From the NCBI GenBank assembly GCA_946183175.1, contig CAMHBH010000004.1, forward strand, positions 1 to 31,746: a stretch of 31,746 nucleotides of DNA. The letters are read 5' to 3'. Source of the DNA: an uncultured Oscillibacter sp. Its GTDB lineage: Bacteria > Bacillota > Clostridia > Oscillospirales > Oscillospiraceae. Below the pieces are notes generated by a model. The model saw nothing but the letters and a program-made list of their open reading frames with translations, ran no database searches and was not told the origin of the DNA. The translations under genes and the position numbers were made by a program. Shown here piece by piece: positions 1 to 6,073 of this stretch (its first letter is position 1; each line of letters starts with the position of its first letter).

Positions 1-1
1 C

Positions 2-691
2 GACATGATTACCCTTCGCGAATCGGACTCCCTTCGGGAGCTGAACGCGTTGCGCGTGACAAAACCGGAAATCATCCTGTCCGCCGACCCGGCCCTGACG
101 CTCACGCCCGCGCCGGAGGCGGAAGTCGACGCCGTACTGCAACGGGCCGGAATCCCGCCGCGCGGGCGGTACTTGTGCCTCGCGTTGCGTAACTGGAAGG
201 GCTACGACAAAAAAGCCCCGGTATTCGGCGCGGCGGCGCGGTACGCCTGGGAGAAATACGGCCTGACGCCGGTTTTCGTGTCGATTGAGAAGCGTCAGGA
301 CCCGTCGGCACACCGTCCGGCGGCGGCGGCGCTGGGCGGTATCCCGCACTACTTCCTCGACGACGCCGGGGATACGGGCACGATTATCGGCGCGCTTTCC
401 CGGATGGAAGTCATAGTTTCCATGCGCCTGCACGCGCTGATTTTCGCGGCGGGACAGGGGATTCCGCTCGTAGGGGCGGTGTACGACCCGAAGGTGTCGG
501 CGTTCCTGCGCTACCTGGGCGAAGACCTGTTCGCGGACTTGGACACGCTGTCGGAGGCGTCGCTGTGCGGATTATTGGATAAAGCTGTTTCCCGCGCCGG
601 ACACCCCGAGGCACAGGCGCGTATGGTCGAACGCCTCCGCGCCATTGAGGGCCGCAATACCGACGCCGTGCGGCGTCTCTGGGAACGCTGA
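2..691 (+). CDS. csaB: CsaB-type polysaccharide pyruvyl transferase, 3' part (5' end outside window)
   Basis: The last 230 codons of a polysaccharide pyruvyl transferase of the CsaB type. The family adds pyruvate ketals to the secondary cell-wall polysaccharide, and that modification is what SLH domains bind. The reading frame is open from base 2, so the ATG at 5 is an internal Met and not the start. Visible family features are the 'ITLRESDS' segment at the left edge, the 'SADPALTL' strand just after it, and the C-terminal nucleotide-sugar-transferase-like core with 'SMRLHALIFAA' followed by 'YDPKVSAFL'. It ends with 'RRLWER' and TGA at 689-691. A later gene in the window (23934-25460) encodes an SLH protein, which fits the role. 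The 3' end, including the stop codon, is partly duplicated just downstream. A terminator hairpin follows at 808-835. Confidence 0.88.
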   Translation, partial: DMITLRESDSLRELNALRVTKPEIILSADPALTLTPAPEAEVDAVLQRAGIPPRGRYLCLALRNWKGYDKKAPVFGAAARYAWEKYGLTPVFVSIEKRQDPSAHRPAAAALGGIPHYFLDDAGDTGTIIGALSRMEVIVSMRLHALIFAAGQGIPLVGAVYDPKVSAFLRYLGEDLFADLDTLSEASLCGLLDKAVSRAGHPEAQARMVERLRAIEGRNTDAVRRLWER

Positions 692-731
692 CGGGTGCGC
701 GCCATGCGGCGTCTCTGGGAACGCTGACGGG
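664..731 (+). repeat. Tandem duplication of the csaB 3' end
   Basis: A 32-base stretch at 664-695 recurs at 700-731 with one mismatch (G668 versus A704), a period of 36 bases. The copy includes the codons for RRLWER and the TGA stop. Because the period is a multiple of three the copy is in the same phase, but it lies beyond the first stop and so is untranslated. Confidence 0.85.
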
Positions 732-807
732 CTTTTGTCGTCTCCACACGCCGGAGCGGCTGAAAGCCGGACGTTTCTTGTAAAACTGCTGTACCCGGCA
801 ATTCCGC

Positions 808-835
808 GAAAGCCCCCGCGTCAACGGGGGCTTTC
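808..835 (+). terminator. Rho-independent-type terminator after csaB
   Basis: An 11-bp perfect stem (808-818 with 825-835) with a 6-base loop CGTCAA. The stem carries CCCCCG/CGGGGG, and the right arm ends in CTTTC, a short T stretch only. It lies between two convergent genes. Read on the minus strand, the core is CCCCGTTGACGCGGGG, resembling other terminators in the window. Confidence 0.65.
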
Positions 836-850
836 CAATCCGAAAACGCG

Positions 851-879
851 AACCCCCCGCCCAACCGGGCAGGGGGTTT
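851..879 (-). terminator. Terminator hairpin after the YabE-like gene
   Basis: An inverted repeat of AACCCCC (851-857) with GGGGGTT (872-878), continued inside by GCCC/GGGC around a 4-base loop, with one mismatch. It begins 8 bases after the stop of the minus-strand gene at 887. The T run beyond it on the minus strand is weak, so efficiency is uncertain. Confidence 0.55.
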
Positions 880-886
880 GATTCCG

Positions 887-1990
887 TCATTCCAGGATAT
901 AGACCGTGCAGGAACGGCGTCCGAACTGCTGCATTCCGCTGTAGCTCTCGAAATAGAGGTCGATAATGTTTCCGAAAACTCCGGTGTCCTCGGCGACGGA
1001 GTAGCCGTACTCGTAGCCGTTGGCGACGATATACATTCTGGTGCCGAGTTTGATGACGCGTCTGTCGACCGCGACGACGCCCTTGTGAACCTTGGTTCCG
1101 CTGGCCGTGATGGTGCCCACTTTCGGCTCGTTCTTGTTGTAGGCCGTGGCGGTCATGTTCTTGATGGCCTTGAACTTGACGGTTCTGCCCGACTTGAAAA
1201 CCAGGGTTCCGCCGCCGTTGCCGTTCTTCCGAACGTCGACGAGTTTGTCCATGGGCAGGCTCGAATTGTTCGCGGGGGTCTCGATGACGGGCTCGGGGTC
1301 GGGCTCGGGAATCGGGGCCGCCTCCACGGGCACGGGTTCGGGCTCTACGCCGTACTCTACGATTTTGTCGACGGCGTTATTGGTGGCCTCCTCGACCAAC
1401 TGCCGGGAGAGCATTTCGCCGCCCGACCAGGTGACTTCATAGACGCAAGTACGCTCGCCGTCCTTGCCCTCCTGCACGACCTGCTCCGTGCCGACGGGAA
1501 TCTTGTCACTGGGCACGCGCACGGTCTCGTGGGGGGCGGGCTCGGTCTCGCGGTCGTAATAGGTCAGGTCTTCGGAAATCACGACTTCCACGTTGTTCTC
1601 GTCCCTGACCTGAATGGAAATCATCTCGAGCGGAGACATTTCAACGTGCATGCGGTCCAGCAGTGCGGAGACCCTTTCCTGACGCGAGACCACGGTCATG
1701 ACTTCGTCGCCGTGGCGGATGGTGACATCCTGGCCCTCGGTGAGAATCACGTCGCGGCTCGTGCCGGTCTCGGTGAGGTATACCTGCTTGGACGCGAGCG
1801 CGGATACGTAGGCGTCCTCTTTGAGTACGATGGCCTTGTCCTCGATTCCGGTCAGGATATAGAGGGCGTCGGCGTCGACCCAGCCTGCGGCGGACAGCGC
1901 GGAGAACAGAACGACCAACGCGGCGGAGAGCGTCACAACGTGGTGTACCCACGACCAACGGCGTTGTCCGCTCTGTTTTCTGCTTTCCAT
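887..1990 (-). CDS. YabE-like G5/3D-domain cell-wall protein
   Basis: A 367-residue exported protein of the YabE/Rpf-like family: ubiquitin-like DUF348 segments, then a G5 domain, then a C-terminal 3D domain. Residues 18-36 form a membrane or signal-anchor helix. Two DUF348-like stretches lie around 45-140, and G5 around 160-214. A proline/glutamate linker (215-240) leads to the 3D domain (278-367), whose three signature aspartates are in place (D309 in AVD, D335 in AED, D344 in IID). 3D domains are double-psi barrels related to lytic transglycosylases, so peptidoglycan cleavage or remodelling at the wall is the likely role. The ATG at 1990 was chosen over an upstream in-frame start because GGAGGAG sits 7 bases before it. 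The longer reading would begin upstream of the promoter at 2075-2103. The gene is monocistronic between its promoter and the hairpin at 851-879. Confidence 0.87.
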   Translation of the reverse strand: MESRKQSGQRRWSWVHHVVTLSAALVVLFSALSAAGWVDADALYILTGIEDKAIVLKEDAYVSALASKQVYLTETGTSRDVILTEGQDVTIRHGDEVMTVVSRQERVSALLDRMHVEMSPLEMISIQVRDENNVEVVISEDLTYYDRETEPAPHETVRVPSDKIPVGTEQVVQEGKDGERTCVYEVTWSGGEMLSRQLVEEATNNAVDKIVEYGVEPEPVPVEAAPIPEPDPEPVIETPANNSSLPMDKLVDVRKNGNGGGTLVFKSGRTVKFKAIKNMTATAYNKNEPKVGTITASGTKVHKGVVAVDRRVIKLGTRMYIVANGYEYGYSVAEDTGVFGNIIDLYFESYSGMQQFGRRSCTVYILE

Positions 1991-2074
1991 GTTACAACTC
2001 CTCCAGTCGTTTTTCAACGGTTCCCGTGCGGGAAACAACTTGTAACTATTTGTTACTCTTTTCAGGGTGCGCAC

Positions 2075-2103
2075 AGTATACCCCGAAACTGTCGGTTTGT
2101 CAA
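2075..2103 (-). promoter_or_regulatory. Consensus-like housekeeping promoter for the YabE-like gene
   Basis: On the minus strand, -35 TTGACA (2098-2103), a 17-base spacer and -10 TATACT (2075-2080). Transcription would start near 2068 and leave a leader of about 78 bases. The leader holds two small inverted repeats: GTAAC-5-GTTAC (2042-2056) and TTCCC-GTGC-GGGAA (2021-2034). It is too short for a c-di-AMP (ydaO) riboswitch. Confidence 0.8.
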
Positions 2104-2347
2104 GCAAAAAACTGAAAATTAGCCTAAAATCCGTCCGATTTCGGGAACTGTAAAAAGTTGGGATAAAAAACAGGATACAAATTCCGCCAGAAAAGTGACA
2201 AAAGAGTTACATTCAACCGCAATCCGGAAACCATTTTGAAATTATTTCAGAATTGTTACAAATGCGTAAAAAGTACCCCGGGCGGCCCCGGTTTTCGGGC
2301 ATTCGGACGGAAACGCCTCCCCTCCCCGCGTCGCGGGTCGACAAAAA
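2104..2347. other. AT-rich gap between two minus-strand genes
   Basis: No gene is supported here. The stretch is clearly more AT-rich than its surroundings up to about 2280. It contains a 13-base palindrome (TGAAAT-T-ATTTCA, 2237-2249) and a short GC hairpin (CCCGCG-T-CGCGGG, 2325-2337). I see no second promoter or RNA gene. Open frames crossing it are shadows of the neighbouring genes. Confidence 0.5.
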
Positions 2348-2373
2348 GCCTCCCCCGTCGTCACGGGGGAGGC
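2348..2373 (-). terminator. Terminator after the TetR gene
   Basis: An 11-bp perfect stem (2348-2358 with 2363-2373) and a 4-base loop. On the minus strand it is followed by GGCTTTTTG, a proper T run, starting just after the tetR stop at 2377-2379. It belongs to the recurring CCTCCCCCG...CGGGGGAGG hairpin type in this window. Confidence 0.85.
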
Positions 2374-2376
2374 CTT

Positions 2377-2970
2377 TCAGGTGACCGCGTTGCCGTAGAG
2401 CGCGAACGCCGCGCCCTTTACGAGTTTGTCGGACGTTTCCAGAAGCTCCTCTTTGGGCAGGGACATTCCGCGGTCGAACCATGTCTTCATAAGCCCCGTC
2501 AGCCCGAACGCCACGAAGCTGGAAAAGTACGACAACTGCTCTTCCGTCAGGGCGGAGTAGCGCCGCGCAATCAGACGCCGCCCGTTGACGCACGCCAAGC
2601 GTTGAATCCCTTCCAGAAAGCCGCTGCACGAATCGTTCTTGAACAGCGTCGCGCACGCCTCCCGGTGGGCTACTACATAATCCAGTAACGGCTCGAACAG
2701 GGGGCGCAGCGAATTTCCCTCCACGGCCTCTTGAAAGTGCGCGTCGACTAACGCCTGTGCCTCGTTGAGCATGTCTTCCTCGACGCTCCGCATAAGCGCG
2801 GCGGTGTCGGGGTAGTGCAAATAGAACGTGCCCCGGTTCACGTCGGCGCGCTCGGCGATGTCCCGGACGGATATCCGCGCGAAGCCCTTCTCCCGTAAAA
2901 GGTCCATAAAGCCCTGCTTTAAGAGTTTACGCGACCGTCTGGCGCGGCGGTCTTCCGAAATTTCCGCCAT
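2377..2970 (-). CDS. TetR-family transcriptional regulator
   Basis: A 197-residue TetR/AcrR-type repressor. The N-terminal DNA-binding domain spans about residues 10-60, with the helix-turn-helix 'ISVRDIAERADVNRGTFYLH' in the standard position, about residues 33-52. The C-terminal ligand and dimerisation domain (60-197) resembles the TetR_C type of clostridial regulators and gives no ligand by inspection. The ATG at 2970 is preceded by GGGAGG at good spacing. The gene is divergent from the heptad-repeat protein and MMPL transporter at 3122-8347, the usual arrangement for a local repressor of an export unit. Inverted repeats in the shared 151-base gap (2992-3017 and 3075-3096) are candidate operators. 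Regulation of the export genes and of itself is inferred from layout. Confidence 0.85.
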   Translation of the reverse strand: MAEISEDRRARRSRKLLKQGFMDLLREKGFARISVRDIAERADVNRGTFYLHYPDTAALMRSVEEDMLNEAQALVDAHFQEAVEGNSLRPLFEPLLDYVVAHREACATLFKNDSCSGFLEGIQRLACVNGRRLIARRYSALTEEQLSYFSSFVAFGLTGLMKTWFDRGMSLPKEELLETSDKLVKGAAFALYGNAVT

Positions 2971-2991
2971 GGTGATACCTCCCGAATATAC

Positions 2992-3017
2992 GCCGGAAAA
3001 AATTTTTCTTTTCCGGC
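2992..3017. promoter_or_regulatory. Candidate TetR operator (26-base inverted repeat)
   Basis: Perfect 9-base half-sites GCCGGAAAA (2992-3000) and TTTTCCGGC (3009-3017) around an 8-base AT spacer. It lies between the divergent tetR and export genes, just upstream of the rightward -35 at 3027. Length and position suit a TetR dimer site. It could also form a hairpin, but no terminator is needed here. Confidence 0.55.
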
Positions 3018-3026
3018 AAATGCGTA

Positions 3027-3055
3027 TTGCGTTTTCCCTATGACTGTATTATAAT
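3027..3055 (+). promoter_or_regulatory. Promoter of the heptad-repeat/MMPL export unit
   Basis: -35 TTGCGT (3027-3032), a 17-base spacer and a perfect -10 TATAAT (3050-3055). The expected start is near 3062, giving a leader of about 60 bases before the ATG at 3122. It is flanked by the two candidate operators. Confidence 0.75.
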
Positions 3056-3074
3056 ATGCGCGTGTGCGAAAGTC

Positions 3075-3096
3075 AACAGTTTTCTGTTATTTAACA
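3075..3096. promoter_or_regulatory. Overlapping palindromes just downstream of the export promoter
   Basis: AACAG-TTTT-CTGTT (3075-3088) overlaps TGTTA-TT-TAACA (3085-3096). The pair lies about 13 bases past the predicted transcription start, a position where a bound repressor would block elongation. The half-sites differ from those of the 2992-3017 repeat, so at most one of the two is likely the TetR site. Confidence 0.35.
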
Positions 3097-3121
3097 TCTG
3101 TTCAAGAAAGGAAGTATTCCC

Positions 3122-6061
3122 ATGTCGCTCCGAAGATTCAGGCGTCCTGTCTGCGTGATTCTGGCGGTTCTGCTGACGTTCGGGGCCGCGGACGCCGCGC
3201 AAGTCCTTGACGACGGCGTACACCCCTCCTGCGACGAGGCCTACTACGCCACCACGGACTATTACGGCAACCTCACCAACGGAAGCGTCGTGAAAAGTTA
3301 CACTTTGCGCGGCGCGTCCTCCCTCACCGATTACGGCGTCTACGACGAGGTCGTGAACCTTACGGACGGCTCCGCGCCTGTCCGGCAGGACGAGCGCCTG
3401 ACGTTCCATTTCGGGCAGGACGCCCCGACCCACTTCTATTTCGAGGGCAAAACGAAGGAACCCTTTGAAAATCTCCCGTGGACGCTGGGCGTACAGTACC
3501 GCTTGAACGGCGTCCCGACGAAGGCCGAGGAACTTTCCGGGAAGACCGGGCTCGTCGAAATCAACATCGACGCCGTACCCAACGAGGCCGCCAGCGACTA
3601 CGCCCGCTATAACTACATCCTCACGGCGGCGGCGGTGTTCAACCAGGACGACATTTTGTCCCTGGAGGCCCCCGGCGCGCAGATACAGCTTATCGGCAAT
3701 CTCCGGGCCGTACTCTTTCTCGCGTTCCCCGGGGAGGAACAGCATTTCAGTATCCGCGTCGGCGCGGAGAGTTTCTCGTTCGGCGGCATGACGTTCATGA
3801 TGGTGCCGGCGACGCTCTCGCAACTGGACGAAATCGCGAAACTAAGCGAACGCAAGAGCGACTTGGAGGACAGCTACCACGAGTTATCCGACAGCCTCGA
3901 CACCGTGCTGGACACGTTCCAGAGCATGCGGAGCAACCTTTACGAGACGGCGAACGGCCTCGACGAACTCGACGAGGCGCGGCGCACGATTTCCGCCGGG
4001 AAGGGCAACGTCTACAACTCCCTCGACCGCGTACAGGTCGACTTTGAGACGCTCGCGGGGGCGCTCAGTCCGGTGACGCGACACGCCAACGAGGCGGAAG
4101 CGTTCCTGACGGACAGCCGCGCCGCGCTCAATACGCTGGTCGATACCGTACTGCAAATGAACGGCAAATTGTCGGGGCTGGAAGATTCCCTCAAAGACTT
4201 GGAAAGCGGCATGGGGCGCATGGAAAGCGGCCTGTCCGACATCGAAAGCGGCCTCGTCACGCTGGAAAGGAGCCTCGTCAGCGTGGAACTGGGCCTAGAG
4301 GACACGTCCAGCAGTCTCAACGACACCGCAAGCAGTCTGACGGCGGTCGACACGGGCCTGACGGACGTGGAAAACGGCCTCGCGTCGATGGAAGGCGACC
4401 TGTCCGCGACGGAAAGAGGTATGGAGACGCTGGAAGTCAATTTGGAGACGCTGGAAGGCGGGCTGGAATCGCTCGAAGGCGGCCTCGAAGAACTCGAAGG
4501 AGGCACGGACGACGTAACCCGTATTTTGCGGGACGCCTCGGAACTGCGTCTCAGCCTGAACCAGCTCGGCGACGCCCTGAGTGATACGGGGATTCCGTCG
4601 CGTTCGGGTACGTCGTCGGGCAGTTCGGTCGGCCTGACGCAGAGCGACTTGGACAACGTGCGGCAGATTGTCGCGCTCTACAACCTCACCGCCACGGGCG
4701 AGACGCCCAATGAAGGCGCGTTCTATACGGCCATGCTCACCGCGCAGGGGCTCGACGCCGAAACCGCCGCGACCGTCTCGGCGCTGTTCCAGTCGGGCAA
4801 CGAGGCGGTCATCGAGGCGCAGGAACTCACGGAAACCTATCAGGCGTTGCGCGCGCTCTACAACGCGCCGGATTTCCAGACATTCGCCGCCGGGATTCTC
4901 CAACAGCGCGGCTACTCCCAAACCGACGCCCGGACGACCGCCCGGCAGATGGAGCAAATCTGGACGCTCTACCAGTCCCCGGAAGGCTCCGCCGCCCTCG
5001 AACTGCTGTTGTCCTCTATCGGCAACATCGACCAGAATATAAACGGCGTCGCGAGGAGCGCCAACCAGACCCTCGACGACGTGTCGAATATGGCGGCGAA
5101 CGTCATGTGGGACTTGTCGGACTTGTGCAACGAGCTGGACGACCTGATAGAGATGGTCGAAGACGCCCGGCGGGTGTCGGAGATTCTCCGCGACGCCTCC
5201 GGCGACTTGCGCACGCTCTCGGGCAGTCTCCGCGACAACTCCGGCGACCTGCGTACCATTCTGGGCGACTTGCGCGACACCTCCGGCGACTTGCGCGCCG
5301 CGTCCGCCGCCCTCCGCGACACCACCGCGCCCTTACAGGACACCCTCCGCAGTCTGGCGGACTTGCTGGAATCCCTCACGGACGCCTCGAAGCAGTTACG
5401 CGGGACACTGGTTTCCTTACGCCACACGTCGGGGACTATCCGCGACGTATCGGCGACGGCCCGCGCCGCCTCGGGCAAAGTCCGCGATACGTCCGCCGTC
5501 TTACGCTCCACGCTCTCCGACACCGACGCCCTACGGAATGTCCTCAACGCCTACGAACCCTCCGCAAGAAGCGCCCTCGAAACCCTGAAAAGTTTAACAG
5601 GCGTATCGACGACCGCGATTCGCGACGTAAACGAACTGATTGCCCGTACGGAAACGCTCTTGAAGTCGGGCGGCGACAAACTCGACACCGGTACCAGTGA
5701 CACTCTCAAGGGCCTGACTTCCACCATCCGCAAGGCCGCCGACGGCATGGACACCACAAAAGACTTGCAATCCGCGAAAGACACCATCACGGATTTGATA
5801 GAGGATACCTGGGACGATTACAGCGGGGATGTCAACAACCTGTTGCAAATGGATTCCGGCGCGGAGGCGCAGTCGCTGACCTCCCCGGAGAACCCCGCGC
5901 CGCAGAGCGTACAAATTTTGATTCGCACGCAGGAAATTGAAGAAGAGGACGAATCGACGAGCACGACCAACGCCACGACGAAGGACAATGGCACGTTCCT
6001 TTCCCGCCTCGGGCAGATGTTCCGCGACTTCTGGAACGCCCTGACCGGACTTTTCCACTGA
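3122..6061 (+). CDS. Secreted X3-Leu-X2-Gly-type heptad-repeat protein, MMPL partner
   Basis: A 979-residue exported protein. An N-terminal signal peptide (basic start, hydrophobic core, likely cleavage after ADA near residue 26) leads into a beta-rich region of about 220 residues. Two long helical blocks with a seven-residue period follow. Block 1 (about 349-461) repeats units such as 'GLSDIES' and 'GLESLEG'. Block 2 (about 680-800) repeats arginine/aspartate units such as 'SGDLRTL' and 'LRDTSGD'. A non-repetitive helical region (about 500-670) lies between them, and the C-terminus ends in an amphipathic 'FRDFWNALTGLFH' without a clear membrane span. Repeats of this kind occur in periplasmic or extracellular parts of MMPL/YhgE-like Firmicute proteins. 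The MMPL transporter starts 12 bases later, so the two probably form one complex. The ATG has AAAGGAAG upstream. The substrate is unknown. Confidence 0.75.
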   Translation: MSLRRFRRPVCVILAVLLTFGAADAAQVLDDGVHPSCDEAYYATTDYYGNLTNGSVVKSYTLRGASSLTDYGVYDEVVNLTDGSAPVRQDERLTFHFGQDAPTHFYFEGKTKEPFENLPWTLGVQYRLNGVPTKAEELSGKTGLVEINIDAVPNEAASDYARYNYILTAAAVFNQDDILSLEAPGAQIQLIGNLRAVLFLAFPGEEQHFSIRVGAESFSFGGMTFMMVPATLSQLDEIAKLSERKSDLEDSYHELSDSLDTVLDTFQSMRSNLYETANGLDELDEARRTISAGKGNVYNSLDRVQVDFETLAGALSPVTRHANEAEAFLTDSRAALNTLVDTVLQMNGKLSGLEDSLKDLESGMGRMESGLSDIESGLVTLERSLVSVELGLEDTSSSLNDTASSLTAVDTGLTDVENGLASMEGDLSATERGMETLEVNLETLEGGLESLEGGLEELEGGTDDVTRILRDASELRLSLNQLGDALSDTGIPSRSGTSSGSSVGLTQSDLDNVRQIVALYNLTATGETPNEGAFYTAMLTAQGLDAETAATVSALFQSGNEAVIEAQELTETYQALRALYNAPDFQTFAAGILQQRGYSQTDARTTARQMEQIWTLYQSPEGSAALELLLSSIGNIDQNINGVARSANQTLDDVSNMAANVMWDLSDLCNELDDLIEMVEDARRVSEILRDASGDLRTLSGSLRDNSGDLRTILGDLRDTSGDLRAASAALRDTTAPLQDTLRSLADLLESLTDASKQLRGTLVSLRHTSGTIRDVSATARAASGKVRDTSAVLRSTLSDTDALRNVLNAYEPSARSALETLKSLTGVSTTAIRDVNELIARTETLLKSGGDKLDTGTSDTLKGLTSTIRKAADGMDTTKDLQSAKDTITDLIEDTWDDYSGDVNNLLQMDSGAEAQSLTSPENPAPQSVQILIRTQEIEEEDESTSTTNATTKDNGTFLSRLGQMFRDFWNALTGLFH

Positions 6062-6073
6062 GGAGGGCGCGCC

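Noticed and set aside
1991..2103. c-di-AMP (ydaO-type) riboswitch upstream of the YabE-like gene
   Set aside because: Such genes often carry one, but the promoter at 2075-2103 leaves a leader of only about 78 bases and I see no ydaO-like conserved core.
878..2122. Long plus-strand open frame opposite the YabE-like gene
   Set aside because: It has no ribosome site or recognisable protein; the minus strand encodes a clear G5/3D protein. It is a GC-rich antisense shadow.
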